A DNA stretch of 64,000 nt. It comes from Acinetobacter brisouii. Lineage in GTDB: Bacteria; Pseudomonadota; Gammaproteobacteria; Pseudomonadales; Moraxellaceae. Under the pieces are notes generated by a model that was given only the letters and a program-made list of their open reading frames with translations, had not been told where the DNA came from and did not search any database. The translations under genes were made by a program, and so were the position numbers. Positions 1 to 9,106 of the stretch are shown piece by piece. Location of the stretch: contig NZ_BKNN01000002.1 of NCBI RefSeq assembly GCF_008993995.1, forward strand, positions 1 to 64,000, in the 5' to 3' direction. Position 1 is the first letter of the stretch; each line of letters begins with the position of its first letter.

Positions 1-35
1 ATTCCAAATTATCTTAGGTTGCGTATGAAGGCTTT

Positions 36-260
36 ATGAGTTTTTGGCAGAAATTTTTTGGTGCACACGATCAGCATAATGACCACAAAAATCATGTGGC
101 ATGGGTTGAAAATGACTGTGCATGTAAAACCAATGATCAGCTACTTCAAACTTTGGCTTTAACTCAGGACGAGGATGTCATTAAGGGAATCAAGCGTATC
201 CTGCTCTCACGTGGGTTTAGCCGCAAAGAATTAAATCAACTGACCTGTCCGATTCAATAA
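36..260 (+). CDS. Small conserved-looking hypothetical protein (74 aa)
   Basis: I do not recognise a family. The protein is short, soluble and His/Asp/Asn-rich at its N-terminus (HDQHNDHKNH). It has a Cys-Ala-Cys motif near residue 28 and a helical C-terminal half containing ISRGFSRKEL-like sequence. The ATG follows an AAGG at suitable spacing, and a strong terminator lies just downstream, so it is probably a real gene ending an operon that enters from the left. In Acinetobacter the gene before prmA is often accC, but that gene is outside the window. The His and Cys content could indicate metal binding; this is only a guess. Confidence 0.6.
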   Translation: MSFWQKFFGAHDQHNDHKNHVAWVENDCACKTNDQLLQTLALTQDEDVIKGIKRILLSRGFSRKELNQLTCPIQ

Positions 261-274
261 TTCAGACTTGATCA

Positions 275-310
275 AAAATAGCCACCCTGAATGCGGTGGC
301 TATTTTATTT
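275..310 (+). terminator. Rho-independent terminator
   Basis: A perfect 12-bp stem (275-286 with 295-306) with an 8-base loop is followed by a T-rich tail. It separates the small gene at 36-260 from prmA. Confidence 0.85.
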
Positions 311-391
311 GTAGAGATCAACTGACAAACTCCCCAAGTGCAACCGATTTCGTTACAATACCGCTTTGTTCTAAACATTTAGGTTATTTGC

Positions 392-1291
392 GTGAAGTGG
401 TTACAAATCCATATTACTGTTGATCAAGCACAAGTTGATTTTACTGAAACATTGTTACTTTCTTTGGGCGCAGTCAGTGTCACGCTAGATGATGCTGAAG
501 ATCAGGCATTGCTTGAGCCACTTCCAGGCGAAACTCCACTTTGGAACAAAGTGATTGTGACAGGGATCTACCAGCAAGATGACAGCGAACAAATCGATGT
601 CGATAGTTTGGTGAAATTTGTACAAGAACAGCTTCCTGAAGCGCCTGTACGTTTTGACGAGCTTGAAGATCAAGCTTGGGAACGCGCATGGATGGACTAC
701 TATGAACCCATCCAAATTGCAGACAAATTCTGGATCGTGCCTGAATGGTTAGAAGCACCCGATGCTGAAGCCACCAACATTAAACTTGATCCAGGTCTAG
801 CCTTTGGTACAGGGAACCACGCAAGTACTTTCCTTTGCCTACAATGGTTAGGCAGTGTCGACCTGAAAGATAAAGTTGTGGTTGACTATGGTTGTGGTTC
901 AGGCATTTTAGGCGTTGCAGCACTGCTTTTAGGTGCTAAAAAAGTTTATGCAACTGACATTGACCCACAAGCTGTACTTGCCACTCAACAAAATGCTGAA
1001 TTGAATGGTGTTCTTGACCGTCTATATGTTGGTTTACCAGAAGAGTTCAATGCCGAATTTAAGAGCCAGCAAGCAGATGTTTTAGTTGCTAATATTTTAG
1101 CCGCGCCGCTGATGGCACTTGCGCCTGAATTTGCAAAATTACTGAAAGCTGATGGTCAGTTTGCACTTGCAGGTGTGATTGAAGAACAAGTGGCAGATGT
1201 TTCAGAAGTGTATCAAGAGTTCTTTGATATTTTGAATATCGAAAAACGTGAAGAAAACTGGTGCCGTATTTCAGGTAAACGCCAAAGCTAA
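392..1291 (+). CDS. prmA: Ribosomal protein L11 methyltransferase PrmA
   Basis: PrmA trimethylates ribosomal protein L11 using S-adenosylmethionine in the cytoplasm. The 299-aa length is normal for the family. The substrate-binding N-terminal domain covers about residues 1-100. It is followed by the conserved [12 protein letters not shown] segment near 132-143, SAM motif [10 protein letters not shown] near 163-171, an acidic ATDIDP segment, and the VANILA motif near the catalytic face. The start is GTG at 392, giving MKWLQI, which matches the family N-terminus; no upstream in-frame ATG fits better. The DUF3426 gene follows after 19 bp and may be cotranscribed. Confidence 0.96.
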   Translation: MKWLQIHITVDQAQVDFTETLLLSLGAVSVTLDDAEDQALLEPLPGETPLWNKVIVTGIYQQDDSEQIDVDSLVKFVQEQLPEAPVRFDELEDQAWERAWMDYYEPIQIADKFWIVPEWLEAPDAEATNIKLDPGLAFGTGNHASTFLCLQWLGSVDLKDKVVVDYGCGSGILGVAALLLGAKKVYATDIDPQAVLATQQNAELNGVLDRLYVGLPEEFNAEFKSQQADVLVANILAAPLMALAPEFAKLLKADGQFALAGVIEEQVADVSEVYQEFFDILNIEKREENWCRISGKRQS

Positions 1292-1310
1292 TTAGTTTTA
1301 GGCCCTCCCT

Positions 1311-2138
1311 ATGTGTGACATACAAACCCAATGCCCAAACTGCAAAACACAATACTTAGTTTCGCCAACACAGTTGTCGATTGCAAAGGGTACGGTTTGT
1401 TGTCCGAAATGCGAACACCATTTCAATGCTTACGAATTTCTCAGCCATTTACCTTATATTGCACAGTTAGAAGCCAATTACGAATCTGTCACCGCACTAG
1501 CACATCATCGTCTGCATGAACGAGGCAGTGAAAATGCTTTGGCTATTTTTGAGCGTAAAATTGAAACTTCTAGCCTCGACTTATTGAGTTATCTAAATAC
1601 CCATATTGTCAAAGAAGAAGAAAATTTAAATTTTAAGCGTCATCCCTCATTTTTTAGTCTACAAAAAAATACGGCAACACGCCTGATTAATACATTGGTT
1701 CATTTGTTTTTACTGGTACTCAATCTTTTGGTCTTTGGGATTATTCTCAGTCAGTTCACGAATAACAATCGTGATTTGAAGCAACAATTTCCTCTACTAG
1801 GCATCTTTTCAGATCACGCATGCAGTGTTGTAAAATGTAACAATAAAATGAATACCGAACTTAGAATCGAAGCAACCAAGATCCATCAGGATTACCCAGA
1901 ATTTACAACGATCACAGGTAAATTTGTCAATTACAGTCACAGCTCACGTACCTTACCTACAGTACAGGTTGTAACTCCCCAACGTATTTTTAGCTTTACG
2001 CCCAAGCAATATTTACCTTTAGCACAACAAGGCAAACAACATTTGCAACCTCAGCAAAGCCTGTATTTTCGTATTGATATCCCGCTAAAAGATGCCAATC
2101 AGCAATTTAAACTACAGCTCAAAAAGGCTTTAGATTAA
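1311..2138 (+). CDS. Zinc-ribbon and DUF3426 domain membrane protein
   Basis: The N-terminus carries a MJ0042-type zinc ribbon, with CPNC at residues 8-11 and CPKC at 31-34. A single hydrophobic segment at about 126-148 would anchor the protein in the inner membrane. The C-terminal half (about 150-275) matches my memory of DUF3426, a domain resembling an extracytoplasmic beta-sandwich. Proteins of this build are common between prmA and fis in gammaproteobacteria, but their role is not established. The gene lies 19 bp after prmA. A shift in processing or a regulatory role cannot be judged from sequence. Confidence 0.85.
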   Translation: MCDIQTQCPNCKTQYLVSPTQLSIAKGTVCCPKCEHHFNAYEFLSHLPYIAQLEANYESVTALAHHRLHERGSENALAIFERKIETSSLDLLSYLNTHIVKEEENLNFKRHPSFFSLQKNTATRLINTLVHLFLLVLNLLVFGIILSQFTNNNRDLKQQFPLLGIFSDHACSVVKCNNKMNTELRIEATKIHQDYPEFTTITGKFVNYSHSSRTLPTVQVVTPQRIFSFTPKQYLPLAQQGKQHLQPQQSLYFRIDIPLKDANQQFKLQLKKALD

Positions 2139-2649
2139 ATCACGATAAAAAATACTCAAGCGTGGTTCATCAAGCAAATCTATACTCCTGTACAAGTTTT
2201 CACTCTTCCTGATTATTTTTATTCAATCTTCTGATATTCAATGCTCAATCATTTACCAAACAAATAAAAAAAATAAAACCAATTAAAAAAAACGATAAAA
2301 TTTAGTAAAATTCTGCATTAATTTTACTCACTTTTTCAGCGACAGTGGTATGATACGCGCCACGAAAGCTTGACCACACAAACATCTCGTAGAATTCCCA
2401 TAATGAAATAAATTGCCAGATGTGCATTATCCCAATATTGCGCATGTAGCAGTTTTTTTATTTTAAAATTTGACTGTAACAATTTTTTAACAACTGTTAC
2501 GCTTATTTTTTGGTCAATACAGACAATGTATGGCAAGCTAGTTACTTATTTTTAATATTCTCTTCACAAGCTGAATTGAATATTTTTTAACCTTTTATAA
2601 ACTCAACCACTTTCACCCTAGTGGTTATAGATTATTCGGATTAAAACGC
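2139..2649. other. 511-bp AT-rich intergenic region upstream of fis
   Basis: No coding sequence is supported here. The DNA is rich in A and T runs, as expected for a regulated fis upstream region that might bind nucleoid proteins. A TATGAT hexamer at 2349-2354 followed by a G+C-rich discriminator (ACGCGCC) could be a stringently controlled promoter, which would leave a leader of nearly 300 nt before fis. I see no convincing -35 element at 17 bp spacing, so this is tentative. A 66-codon antisense reading frame here is judged spurious. Confidence 0.5.
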
Positions 2650-2919
2650 ATGAATAGCAAATCTCCTATTTTTACTGCACAATCTGATGTAGCGCTTCGC
2701 ATCCACGTGGATCGCGCAGTTCGTCATTATTTTGCACAACTGCAAGGCGAGCAACCTGCTCAGGTATATGACATGGTGCTAGCAGAAATGGAGAAACCTC
2801 TTTTATCTGTTGTTTTAGAATACACTCGCGGCAACCAAACTCGCGCTGCTGAAATTCTAGGACTAAACCGTGGTACTTTGCGTAAAAAGTTAAAAGCTCA
2901 CGGTTTAATGAGTGAATAA
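2650..2919 (+). CDS. fis: DNA-binding protein Fis
   Basis: Fis is a small nucleoid-associated protein that bends DNA and regulates rRNA, tRNA and metabolic genes. The 89-aa product has the family layout: an N-terminal dimerisation part, then a C-terminal helix-turn-helix around [20 protein letters not shown] (about residues 62-81). This C-terminal part closely resembles Fis and the NtrC C-terminal helix-turn-helix. A terminator follows immediately. In many gammaproteobacteria fis follows dusB; here it follows a DUF3426 gene after a long AT-rich region, so it probably has its own promoter. Confidence 0.95.
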   Translation: MNSKSPIFTAQSDVALRIHVDRAVRHYFAQLQGEQPAQVYDMVLAEMEKPLLSVVLEYTRGNQTRAAEILGLNRGTLRKKLKAHGLMSE

Positions 2920-2926
2920 ATGATAA

Positions 2927-2957
2927 AATGCTCACGTTGTCGTGGGCATTTTTTTTG
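2927..2957 (+). terminator. Terminator after fis
   Basis: A 10-bp stem with one G-T wobble (2927-2936 with 2941-2950), loop TTGT, is followed by a run of T residues. Confidence 0.85.
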
Positions 2958-2988
2958 CCTAAATGTTTAATCTGAAGACTTGAAAATC

Positions 2989-4563
2989 ATGACTATTAAG
3001 CGCGCTTTAATCTCAGTTTCTGATAAGACTGGTATTGTTGAATTTGCTCAAGAACTTGCAAATTTGGGTATTGAAATTCTTTCAACTGGCGGTACATACA
3101 AGTTACTCAAAGACAGTAACATCGCTGTTGTTGAAGTATCTGAACATACTGGTTTCCCTGAAATGATGGATGGTCGTGTTAAAACCCTACATCCAAAAAT
3201 TCACGGTGGTATCCTTGCTCGTCGCGGCTTAGATGAAGCAGTGATGCAAGAACACAACATCGACCCGATTGATCTTGTGATCGTGAACCTTTATCCATTT
3301 GCAGCAACGGTTGCAAAACCAAACTGTTCACTTGCAGATGCGATTGAAAATATCGACATCGGCGGCCCGACAATGGTTCGTGCTGCGGCTAAAAACCATG
3401 CATCTGTAGGCATTATCGTCAACGCATCTGACTATGCAACTGTTGTCGCTGAACTTAAAGCAAACGGTAGATTGTCTTACGAAACTCGTTTTGACTTGGC
3501 TGTTAAAGCATTTGAACACACAGCTCAATACGACGGTATGATTGCGTCTTACCTTGGCGCTCGCGTAGGTAAAGAAGAAGGTCAAGCAGACAAATTTGCT
3601 CGTACTTTCAACACTCAATTAGTGAAAGCACAAGACCTTCGTTACGGTGAAAACCCGCATCAATCAGCTGCTTTCTATGTTGATCCTGCTGCAAAAGAAG
3701 CATCAGTTTCTACATCTACGCAGTTACAAGGTAAAGAACTCTCTTATAACAACATCGCAGATACCGATGCAGCACTTGAATGTGTGAAATCTTTTGCTAA
3801 ACCTGCATGCGTGATTGTAAAACACGCAAACCCTTGTGGCGTTGCAGTCTCTTTAGACGGTATCAAAGCTGCGTATGACCTTGCCTATGCAACTGACCCA
3901 GAATCTGCATTTGGTGGCATCATTGCATTTAACCGCGAGTTAGATGTTGATACAGCGAAAGCGATTGTGGAACGTCAATTTGTTGAAGTGATCATTGCAC
4001 CAAGCATCGCTGAAGGCGTACTTGAAGTGACTGGCGCGAAGAAAAATGTTCGCGTATTGGTCTGTGGCGATCTTCCTGCAATTGATGAACGTGCACCACA
4101 ACTTGACTACAAACGCGTCAATGGCGGCTTGTTGGTTCAAGACCAAGACTTAGGCATGATCAAAGCATCTGACTTGAAAGTTGTGACGAAAGTTGCGCCG
4201 ACTGAACAAGAAATTGATGACTTAATCTTTGCTTGGAAAGTTGCGAAATACGTTAAATCAAATGCAATTGTTTATGCAAAAGGTCGTCAAACTATTGGTG
4301 TTGGCGCAGGTCAAATGAGCCGTGTAAACTCAGCACGTATTGCTGCCATTAAAGCAGAACATGCGGGTCTCGTGGTTGAAGGTGCAGTGATGGCATCTGA
4401 CGCATTCTTCCCGTTCCGTGATGGTATCGACAATGCTGCGAAAGCAGGCATTAAATGCATCATCCAACCGGGTGGTTCTATGCGCGATGAAGAAGTGATT
4501 GCAGCAGCAGATGAACACGGCATTGCGATGGTGTTCACAGGTATGCGTCATTTCCGTCACTAA
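2989..4563 (+). CDS. purH: Bifunctional AICAR transformylase / IMP cyclohydrolase
   Basis: PurH performs the last two steps of IMP synthesis: formylation of AICAR and ring closure. The 524-aa product has the MGS-like cyclohydrolase domain at the N-terminus ([40 protein letters not shown]) and the AICAR transformylase domain after about residue 200. That second domain has the KHANPCG motif with the catalytic Lys-His pair, and the sequence ends in [10 protein letters not shown] choose ATG 2989 (MTIKRALIS) over the TTG at 2980 because it matches the family start. purD follows 92 bp downstream across a repeat-rich spacer. Confidence 0.97.
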   Translation: MTIKRALISVSDKTGIVEFAQELANLGIEILSTGGTYKLLKDSNIAVVEVSEHTGFPEMMDGRVKTLHPKIHGGILARRGLDEAVMQEHNIDPIDLVIVNLYPFAATVAKPNCSLADAIENIDIGGPTMVRAAAKNHASVGIIVNASDYATVVAELKANGRLSYETRFDLAVKAFEHTAQYDGMIASYLGARVGKEEGQADKFARTFNTQLVKAQDLRYGENPHQSAAFYVDPAAKEASVSTSTQLQGKELSYNNIADTDAALECVKSFAKPACVIVKHANPCGVAVSLDGIKAAYDLAYATDPESAFGGIIAFNRELDVDTAKAIVERQFVEVIIAPSIAEGVLEVTGAKKNVRVLVCGDLPAIDERAPQLDYKRVNGGLLVQDQDLGMIKASDLKVVTKVAPTEQEIDDLIFAWKVAKYVKSNAIVYAKGRQTIGVGAGQMSRVNSARIAAIKAEHAGLVVEGAVMASDAFFPFRDGIDNAAKAGIKCIIQPGGSMRDEEVIAAADEHGIAMVFTGMRHFRH

Positions 4564-4585
4564 TTGATTAGAAATCATATTTATT

Positions 4586-4648
4586 AATCCCTCTAAATCC
4601 CTCTTTGTAAAAAGGGAGCTCAGGAGGGATTCTTTTCTTTGAGGGATT
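4586..4648 (+). repeat. Paired AATCCCTC / GAGGGATT repeat in the purH-purD spacer
   Basis: AATCCCTC occurs at 4586-4593 and 4596-4603. Its exact reverse complement GAGGGATT occurs at 4624-4631 and 4641-4648. Either left copy can pair with either right copy, so alternative hairpins are possible. The last right copy includes the GAGGG that probably serves as purD ribosome binding site. It resembles short palindromic repeats that I recall as dispersed in Acinetobacter genomes; copy number was not checked. Confidence 0.75.
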
Positions 4649-4655
4649 TTTGAGA

Positions 4656-5939
4656 ATGAACATTTTAGTTTTGGGTAGCGGTGGTCGTGAACATGCCTTA
4701 GCATGGAAAATCGCGCAAGATGCAAAAGTCAGCAAAGTCTTTGTAGCACCAGGTAACGCAGGTACTGCAACAGAAGAAAAATGCGAAAATGTACAACTGG
4801 ATATTCTCGACAATCCAGCCATTATTGAATTCGCAAAAAATAATGATGTCGCTTTAGTTGTTGTTGGCCCAGAAGCACCGCTTGTGAATGGTGTGGTTGA
4901 TGCGGGTCGTGCAGCAGGTCTAAAAATTTGGGGTCCAACTCAATACGCGGCACAACTTGAAGGTTCAAAAGCGTTTGCCAAGCACTTCTTAAAACGCCAC
5001 AACATTCCAACTGCATTCTATGATGTATTCACAGAAGTCGACGCAGCGAAAGCCTTTGTTGAACAGCATGGCGCACCAATCGTGATTAAGGCAGATGGTC
5101 TTGCAGCAGGTAAAGGCGTTATCGTTGCCATGAGCAAAGACGAAGCGTTTGCTGCGATTGATGACATGTTGGCAGGTAACAAGTTTGGCGATGCTGGCTC
5201 ACGTGTCGTGATTGAACAGTTCCTTGCAGGCGAAGAAGCTTCATTCATTTGTATGATTGATGGTCAAAATATTTTACCTATGGCAACTTCACAAGATCAC
5301 AAACGTATTTTTGAAGGTGACCAAGGGCCAAACACAGGCGGTATGGGTGCATATTCTCCTGCACCAGTGGTGACTGCTGAAGTATTTGAACGTGTAATGA
5401 CTGAAATTATGCGTCCAACCGTAGACGGTATGGCAGCAGATGGTCATGTTTATACAGGTTTTTTGTACGCAGGCTTGATGATCGACGAACAAGGTCAGCC
5501 GCGTGTAATCGAATTCAACTGCCGTTTTGGTGACCCTGAAACTCAGCCAATCATGATGCGTTTACAATCTTCATTGGTTGACTTGGTTGAAGCGGGTCTT
5601 GAAGGCAATTTGCCTGCCGAAGCACAGTGGGATGAACGTAAATCAATTGGTATCGTTCTAGCGGCTGAAGGCTACCCTGAAAGCGTGCGTAAAGGCGATG
5701 TGATTTCTGGTTTAGGTCAATCTCCTGAAGGCATAAAAGTGTTCCATGCAGGCACTGCAAGCAATGACAAAGGTCAGGTCATCACTTCAGGTGGTCGTGT
5801 ACTCTGCGTCACTGCATTAGGTGATAGCGTGCTTGAAGCTCAAGTCAATGCTTTAGAAGTGTGTGGTCAAATCACATTTAACGGCATGCAATACCGTAGC
5901 GATATCGGTTACCGCGCAATTGCACGTGAACAAGCATAA
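4656..5939 (+). CDS. purD: Phosphoribosylamine-glycine ligase (GAR synthetase)
   Basis: PurD joins glycine to phosphoribosylamine using ATP, the second step of purine synthesis. The 427-aa product begins with the phosphate-binding LVLGSGGREHALAWK. It has an ATP-grasp fold with IVIKADGLAAGKGV near residues 137-150 and the metal-binding EFNCRFGDPE near 285-295. ATG 4656 is preferred over TTG 4650: it gives MNILVLG, and GAGGG lies 10 bp upstream. The gene probably forms an operon with purH. The GAGGG may be masked by upstream AATCCCTC repeats. A terminator follows. Confidence 0.97.
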   Translation: MNILVLGSGGREHALAWKIAQDAKVSKVFVAPGNAGTATEEKCENVQLDILDNPAIIEFAKNNDVALVVVGPEAPLVNGVVDAGRAAGLKIWGPTQYAAQLEGSKAFAKHFLKRHNIPTAFYDVFTEVDAAKAFVEQHGAPIVIKADGLAAGKGVIVAMSKDEAFAAIDDMLAGNKFGDAGSRVVIEQFLAGEEASFICMIDGQNILPMATSQDHKRIFEGDQGPNTGGMGAYSPAPVVTAEVFERVMTEIMRPTVDGMAADGHVYTGFLYAGLMIDEQGQPRVIEFNCRFGDPETQPIMMRLQSSLVDLVEAGLEGNLPAEAQWDERKSIGIVLAAEGYPESVRKGDVISGLGQSPEGIKVFHAGTASNDKGQVITSGGRVLCVTALGDSVLEAQVNALEVCGQITFNGMQYRSDIGYRAIAREQA

Positions 5940-5960
5940 GTTCTCATTTTTCTAAGTAAA

Positions 5961-5987
5961 AACGCTCTTTCGAGAGCGTTTTATTTT
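5961..5987 (+). terminator. Terminator after purD
   Basis: A perfect 8-bp stem AACGCTCT/AGAGCGTT with a TTCG tetraloop (5961-5980) is followed by a T-rich tail and flanked by A residues upstream. Confidence 0.9.
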
Positions 5988-6383
5988 TATAGCCTTTACC
6001 ATAAATTTTCATATGATTTGTGTTTTTTATTGTTTTGCGCGGTAAATACAACTCTTTATACTGCCAGCAATCTTGCTCAGATACACTTTTGTGAAAATAT
6101 TTCAATGAAAATCAATCGTGCACCATACAGATTCTATATGCTCCCCTATTGTGCATTTTGTTTTCTTGGTATCATGAGCACAATTTCACACCGATGTAAC
6201 TGATCTATGCTGTGTCTGACCTTAGATATTTGTTCAGACAAGTACCAACATCGTTTTTATTTCCAGTCTCCCTGTTGACTTCAGCGGTTTGCTGCACATG
6301 GCGATAGATCAACGACTGTTAGATCAGCCGTTTAGTGGTTTTATCCAAATCACTAACTATTATTGATTAGGAACACACACCTC
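5988..6383. other. Intergenic leader region upstream of metQ
   Basis: Nearly 400 bp without a supported gene; a 61-codon frame at 6018-6203 lacks a ribosome binding site and any recognisable sequence. A 7-bp inverted repeat TGTCTGA/TCAGACA lies at 6213-6219 and 6234-6240. Further downstream there are GATC-containing partial dyads near 6305-6330. Methionine importers are often regulated by leader RNA or by MetJ, but I cannot match this leader to a known SAM riboswitch. Confidence 0.4.
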
Positions 6384-7262
6384 ATGAAAAAACTATTGAG
6401 TATTGCTTTAGGTACAAGCGTACTTCTTGCCGCAGGTTGCAGTAAAAATGCACCTGAACAAAGCAGCACAACCAAAGCTGCCGATGCCAATCAACCACAA
6501 AAAATCGTTCTTGCATCGACAGGTTCAGATACTGATGTTTGGCAATTTATCGCGACATTACCTGAAACTAAAAAAGCAGGTATTCAGCTTGAAGTGAAAA
6601 ACTTCACTGACTATGTAGCCATGAATAATGCAACTGCAAATAAAGAAGTCGATGCCAATGCATTCCAATCATATAACTATATGGTTGCTTACAATGCTGA
6701 AAGCAAGTCTAAAGTTGCAGCAGTTTCAACAACTTATATTGAACCAATGGGTATTTACTCAAGCAAATACAAAAAAGTGGATCAATTCCCAAGCAATGCA
6801 ACTATTGCAATTCCAAATGATGCAGCAAATGAAGCACGTGCTTTATCTTTATTGCAAACTGCGGGTTTAGTGAAGCTAAAAGCTGACTTTAACCCAATCC
6901 AAGGTACGACCAATGATGTTGTAGAAAATCCAAAACATCTACAACTTAAACCAATTCCAATGGCAACCGCAGTACGTGTGAAAAATGACGTTGATGCGAT
7001 TGTTCTTGGTAATACCTTGGCAATGGAAGGTGGCTTAAACGTACTTAAAGATGCTTTGTTCTACGAACCAGCTGACCAATCAACAAAACTTTATGTCAAC
7101 CTTGTTGCAACTGCAGCAGGTCGTGAAAATGATCCTATTTTGAAAAAATTAGGTGACTTGTACCATACGCCAGCAGTGAAAAAATTCATTGATGAGAAAT
7201 TTGGCGGTACAAAAATTGATGTAAACAAACCAGTCAGCTACTTTACTGAAAACAAACAGTAA
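6384..7262 (+). CDS. metQ: Methionine ABC transporter substrate-binding lipoprotein MetQ
   Basis: MetQ captures methionine in the periplasm for the MetNI importer. The 292-aa precursor has a lipoprotein signal peptide with the lipobox LAAGC (Cys at about residue 20). The NlpA/MetQ-family fold follows, with IVLASTGSDTDVWQFI, VKNFTDYVAMNNA, VDANAFQSYNYM and IPNDAANEARALSLLQTAGL. ATG 6384 is chosen over TTG 6363 because it begins the signal peptide. Here metQ is first in the cluster and has a strong terminator behind it, so the binding protein can be made in excess over metN and metI. Confidence 0.93.
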   Translation: MKKLLSIALGTSVLLAAGCSKNAPEQSSTTKAADANQPQKIVLASTGSDTDVWQFIATLPETKKAGIQLEVKNFTDYVAMNNATANKEVDANAFQSYNYMVAYNAESKSKVAAVSTTYIEPMGIYSSKYKKVDQFPSNATIAIPNDAANEARALSLLQTAGLVKLKADFNPIQGTTNDVVENPKHLQLKPIPMATAVRVKNDVDAIVLGNTLAMEGGLNVLKDALFYEPADQSTKLYVNLVATAAGRENDPILKKLGDLYHTPAVKKFIDEKFGGTKIDVNKPVSYFTENKQ

Positions 7263-7276
7263 GATAGATGTAAATG

Positions 7277-7315
7277 AACAGGCAAAGTATGTTTCTTTGC
7301 CTGTTTTTCTTTTTA
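7277..7315 (+). terminator. Terminator between metQ and metN
   Basis: A perfect 11-bp stem (7277-7287 with 7295-7305) and 7-base loop are followed by a strong T-run. It lies inside the met cluster, so metN-metI transcription depends on read-through or on a promoter immediately downstream. Confidence 0.85.
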
Positions 7316-7332
7316 GTATAGTTTTTGACCCC

Positions 7333-8358
7333 ATGATTCAATTTAAAAACATTTCAAAGCACTATCAGCTTAAAGGGCAAACGCTGCGCGCGCTTGACCA
7401 AATCAATCTCGATATTCCTGAAGGAAGTATTTTCGGGATTATTGGTTATAGTGGTGCAGGTAAAAGTACCTTAATTCGCCTGATTAATCTGTTGGAACGC
7501 CCAACCGAAGGTCAGGTCATTATTAACGGGAAAGACTTTACTGCATTGGATGCGCGTACATTACGTCAAGAGCGTGCCAATATTGGTATGATTTTCCAGC
7601 ATTTCAATTTGCTTGAAACCAAGACGGTTGCAGAAAATATTGAAATGCCAATGAAATTACTGGGCGTCAGTAAGGAAAAACGTCAAGCACGTTTAGATGA
7701 GCTGCTTTCTTTTATTGACCTCAGTCATAAAAAGAAAGCTTACCCTGACGAACTTTCTGGCGGTCAAAAACAACGTGTCGGGATTGCACGTGCGCTTGCA
7801 AATCATCCCAAAATTTTACTATGCGATGAAGCAACCTCTGCTCTTGACCCACAAACCACACAGTCTGTTTTAGACTTATTGAAGAAAATCAATAAAGAAC
7901 AAAATATTACAATTGTCATGGTCACACATGAAATGGACGTAATTGAAAGCGTCTGTGATTATGTTGCAGTTATGGAGTTGGGTAAAGTCATTGAAACAGG
8001 TAAAACAGTCGATCTATTCAGTCGACCACAGCAACCGACTACAAAGAACTTTATTCAAACTGTGTTACAGCAACAATTGCCAAGTAATATTCTGAAACAG
8101 CTTGAACATCAACATGAGCATAGCATTTACTGTTTGCAGTTCTTGGGACAGTCGGCACAGCAACCTGTCATTCAAGCCATGATCAAACAGTTTGATATTA
8201 GTTTGAATATTCTATTTGCAAATATGACTGAAATTGATGGTACGGTGATTGGTCAAATGTTTGTACAAATCTTAGGTGATGCGGTGATTGTTGCCCAAGC
8301 GACTGATTACTTAAAGCAACAAGGGATTGAAGTCCGTCAACAAGGAGTACAATCATGA
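7333..8358 (+). CDS. metN: Methionine ABC transporter ATP-binding protein MetN
   Basis: MetN is the ATPase of the D/L-methionine importer. The 341-aa product has Walker A GYSGAGKS at about residues 38-45, the Q-loop region MIFQHFNLL, the signature LSGGQKQR, Walker B ILLCDEATSALD, and the switch His in THEMD. The C-terminal part (about 265-341) resembles the NIL regulatory domain that binds methionine and causes trans-inhibition. I choose ATG 7333 (MIQFKNIS) over the upstream start at 7297, which lies in the terminator. There is no clear ribosome binding site. The stop overlaps the metI start by 4 bp (ATGA). Confidence 0.95.
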   Translation: MIQFKNISKHYQLKGQTLRALDQINLDIPEGSIFGIIGYSGAGKSTLIRLINLLERPTEGQVIINGKDFTALDARTLRQERANIGMIFQHFNLLETKTVAENIEMPMKLLGVSKEKRQARLDELLSFIDLSHKKKAYPDELSGGQKQRVGIARALANHPKILLCDEATSALDPQTTQSVLDLLKKINKEQNITIVMVTHEMDVIESVCDYVAVMELGKVIETGKTVDLFSRPQQPTTKNFIQTVLQQQLPSNILKQLEHQHEHSIYCLQFLGQSAQQPVIQAMIKQFDISLNILFANMTEIDGTVIGQMFVQILGDAVIVAQATDYLKQQGIEVRQQGVQS

Positions 8359-9050
8359 GAGATTGGATTGTACAATGGTTGACTGAAGTGACTCAGCCAT
8401 TTTGGCATAGTTCTCTGAGCATTGATCAGTTCGTTACAGCATTGCAAGAAACTTTCCAAATGGTGTTCTTTGCACTGATTTTTGGTGGGATTTGGGGACT
8501 TATTCAGGCGATTGTATTATTGGTGACTCGCCCTGAGGGAATTCTCCCGAATGCTGTGGTTTATCATATTATTAACCCGATTGTGAATGCCTTACGCTCT
8601 TTGCCATTTATTATTCTGCTGATTGCTGTGATTCCATTTACTCAGTGGCTGGTTGGCTCTTCAATTGGGACTTGGGCGGCGATTGTTCCCCTCACTATTT
8701 ATGTTGGCCCATATATGGGGCGACTTATTGAAACCTCATTGCTTGAAGTCAATGAAGGTATTATTGAGTCGGCACAATCGATGGGTGCAACGCCTTGGCA
8801 AATCATTTTTAAGTTTATTTTGCCTGAAGCGCGTAGTTCGCTCATTTTAAATATGACGACTGCCACCATCAGTTTGATTGGTGCAACCGCTATGGCAGGT
8901 GCAGTCGGTGCGGGTGGTATCGGTGATTTGGCTATTTCTTATGGCTATCAACGTTTTGACAGTAGCGTCATTATTTTAACCGTGATTGTTTTACTGATTT
9001 TGGTGCAGATTGTTCAAACACTAGGAAATTGGCTCGCTAAATTACGATAA
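8355..9050 (+). CDS. metI: Methionine ABC transporter permease MetI
   Basis: MetI is the inner-membrane channel subunit of the methionine importer. The 231-aa product has about five hydrophobic segments and the binding-protein-dependent permease EAA-like loop ESAQSMGATPWQIIFKFILPEA near residues 135-156, which contacts MetN. AMAGAVGAGGIGDLA near 175-190 is characteristic of MetI. The ATG overlaps the end of metN (ATGA), so translation is probably coupled. A terminator follows. Confidence 0.95.
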   Translation: MRDWIVQWLTEVTQPFWHSSLSIDQFVTALQETFQMVFFALIFGGIWGLIQAIVLLVTRPEGILPNAVVYHIINPIVNALRSLPFIILLIAVIPFTQWLVGSSIGTWAAIVPLTIYVGPYMGRLIETSLLEVNEGIIESAQSMGATPWQIIFKFILPEARSSLILNMTTATISLIGATAMAGAVGAGGIGDLAISYGYQRFDSSVIILTVIVLLILVQIVQTLGNWLAKLR

Positions 9051-9066
9051 GATTTGATTATTCCAA

Positions 9067-9097
9067 AAAATGCCATCAGATGATGGCATTTTTATTT
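9067..9097. terminator. Terminator between metI and the CarO-like gene
   Basis: TGCCATCA/TGATGGCA (9071-9078 with 9081-9088) is flanked by A residues on the left and T residues on the right. It can end metI and may also serve the convergent minus-strand gene. Confidence 0.85.
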
Positions 9098-9106
9098 CAG
9101 GTCATC

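Noticed and set aside
2336-2536. 66-codon minus-strand frame upstream of fis
   Set aside because: AT-rich, no start context, and placed in the fis regulatory region.
4330-4725. 131-codon minus-strand frame across the end of purH
   Set aside because: Shadow of purH and of the repeat-rich spacer, with no sign of independent coding.
6018-6203. 61-codon frame upstream of metQ
   Set aside because: No ribosome binding site, odd Cys/Phe-rich composition, no recognisable motif, and it lies in a probable leader region.
5988-6383. Known SAM riboswitch upstream of metQ
   Set aside because: I could not match the conserved core of any SAM riboswitch class by eye, so I list only an uncharacterised leader.
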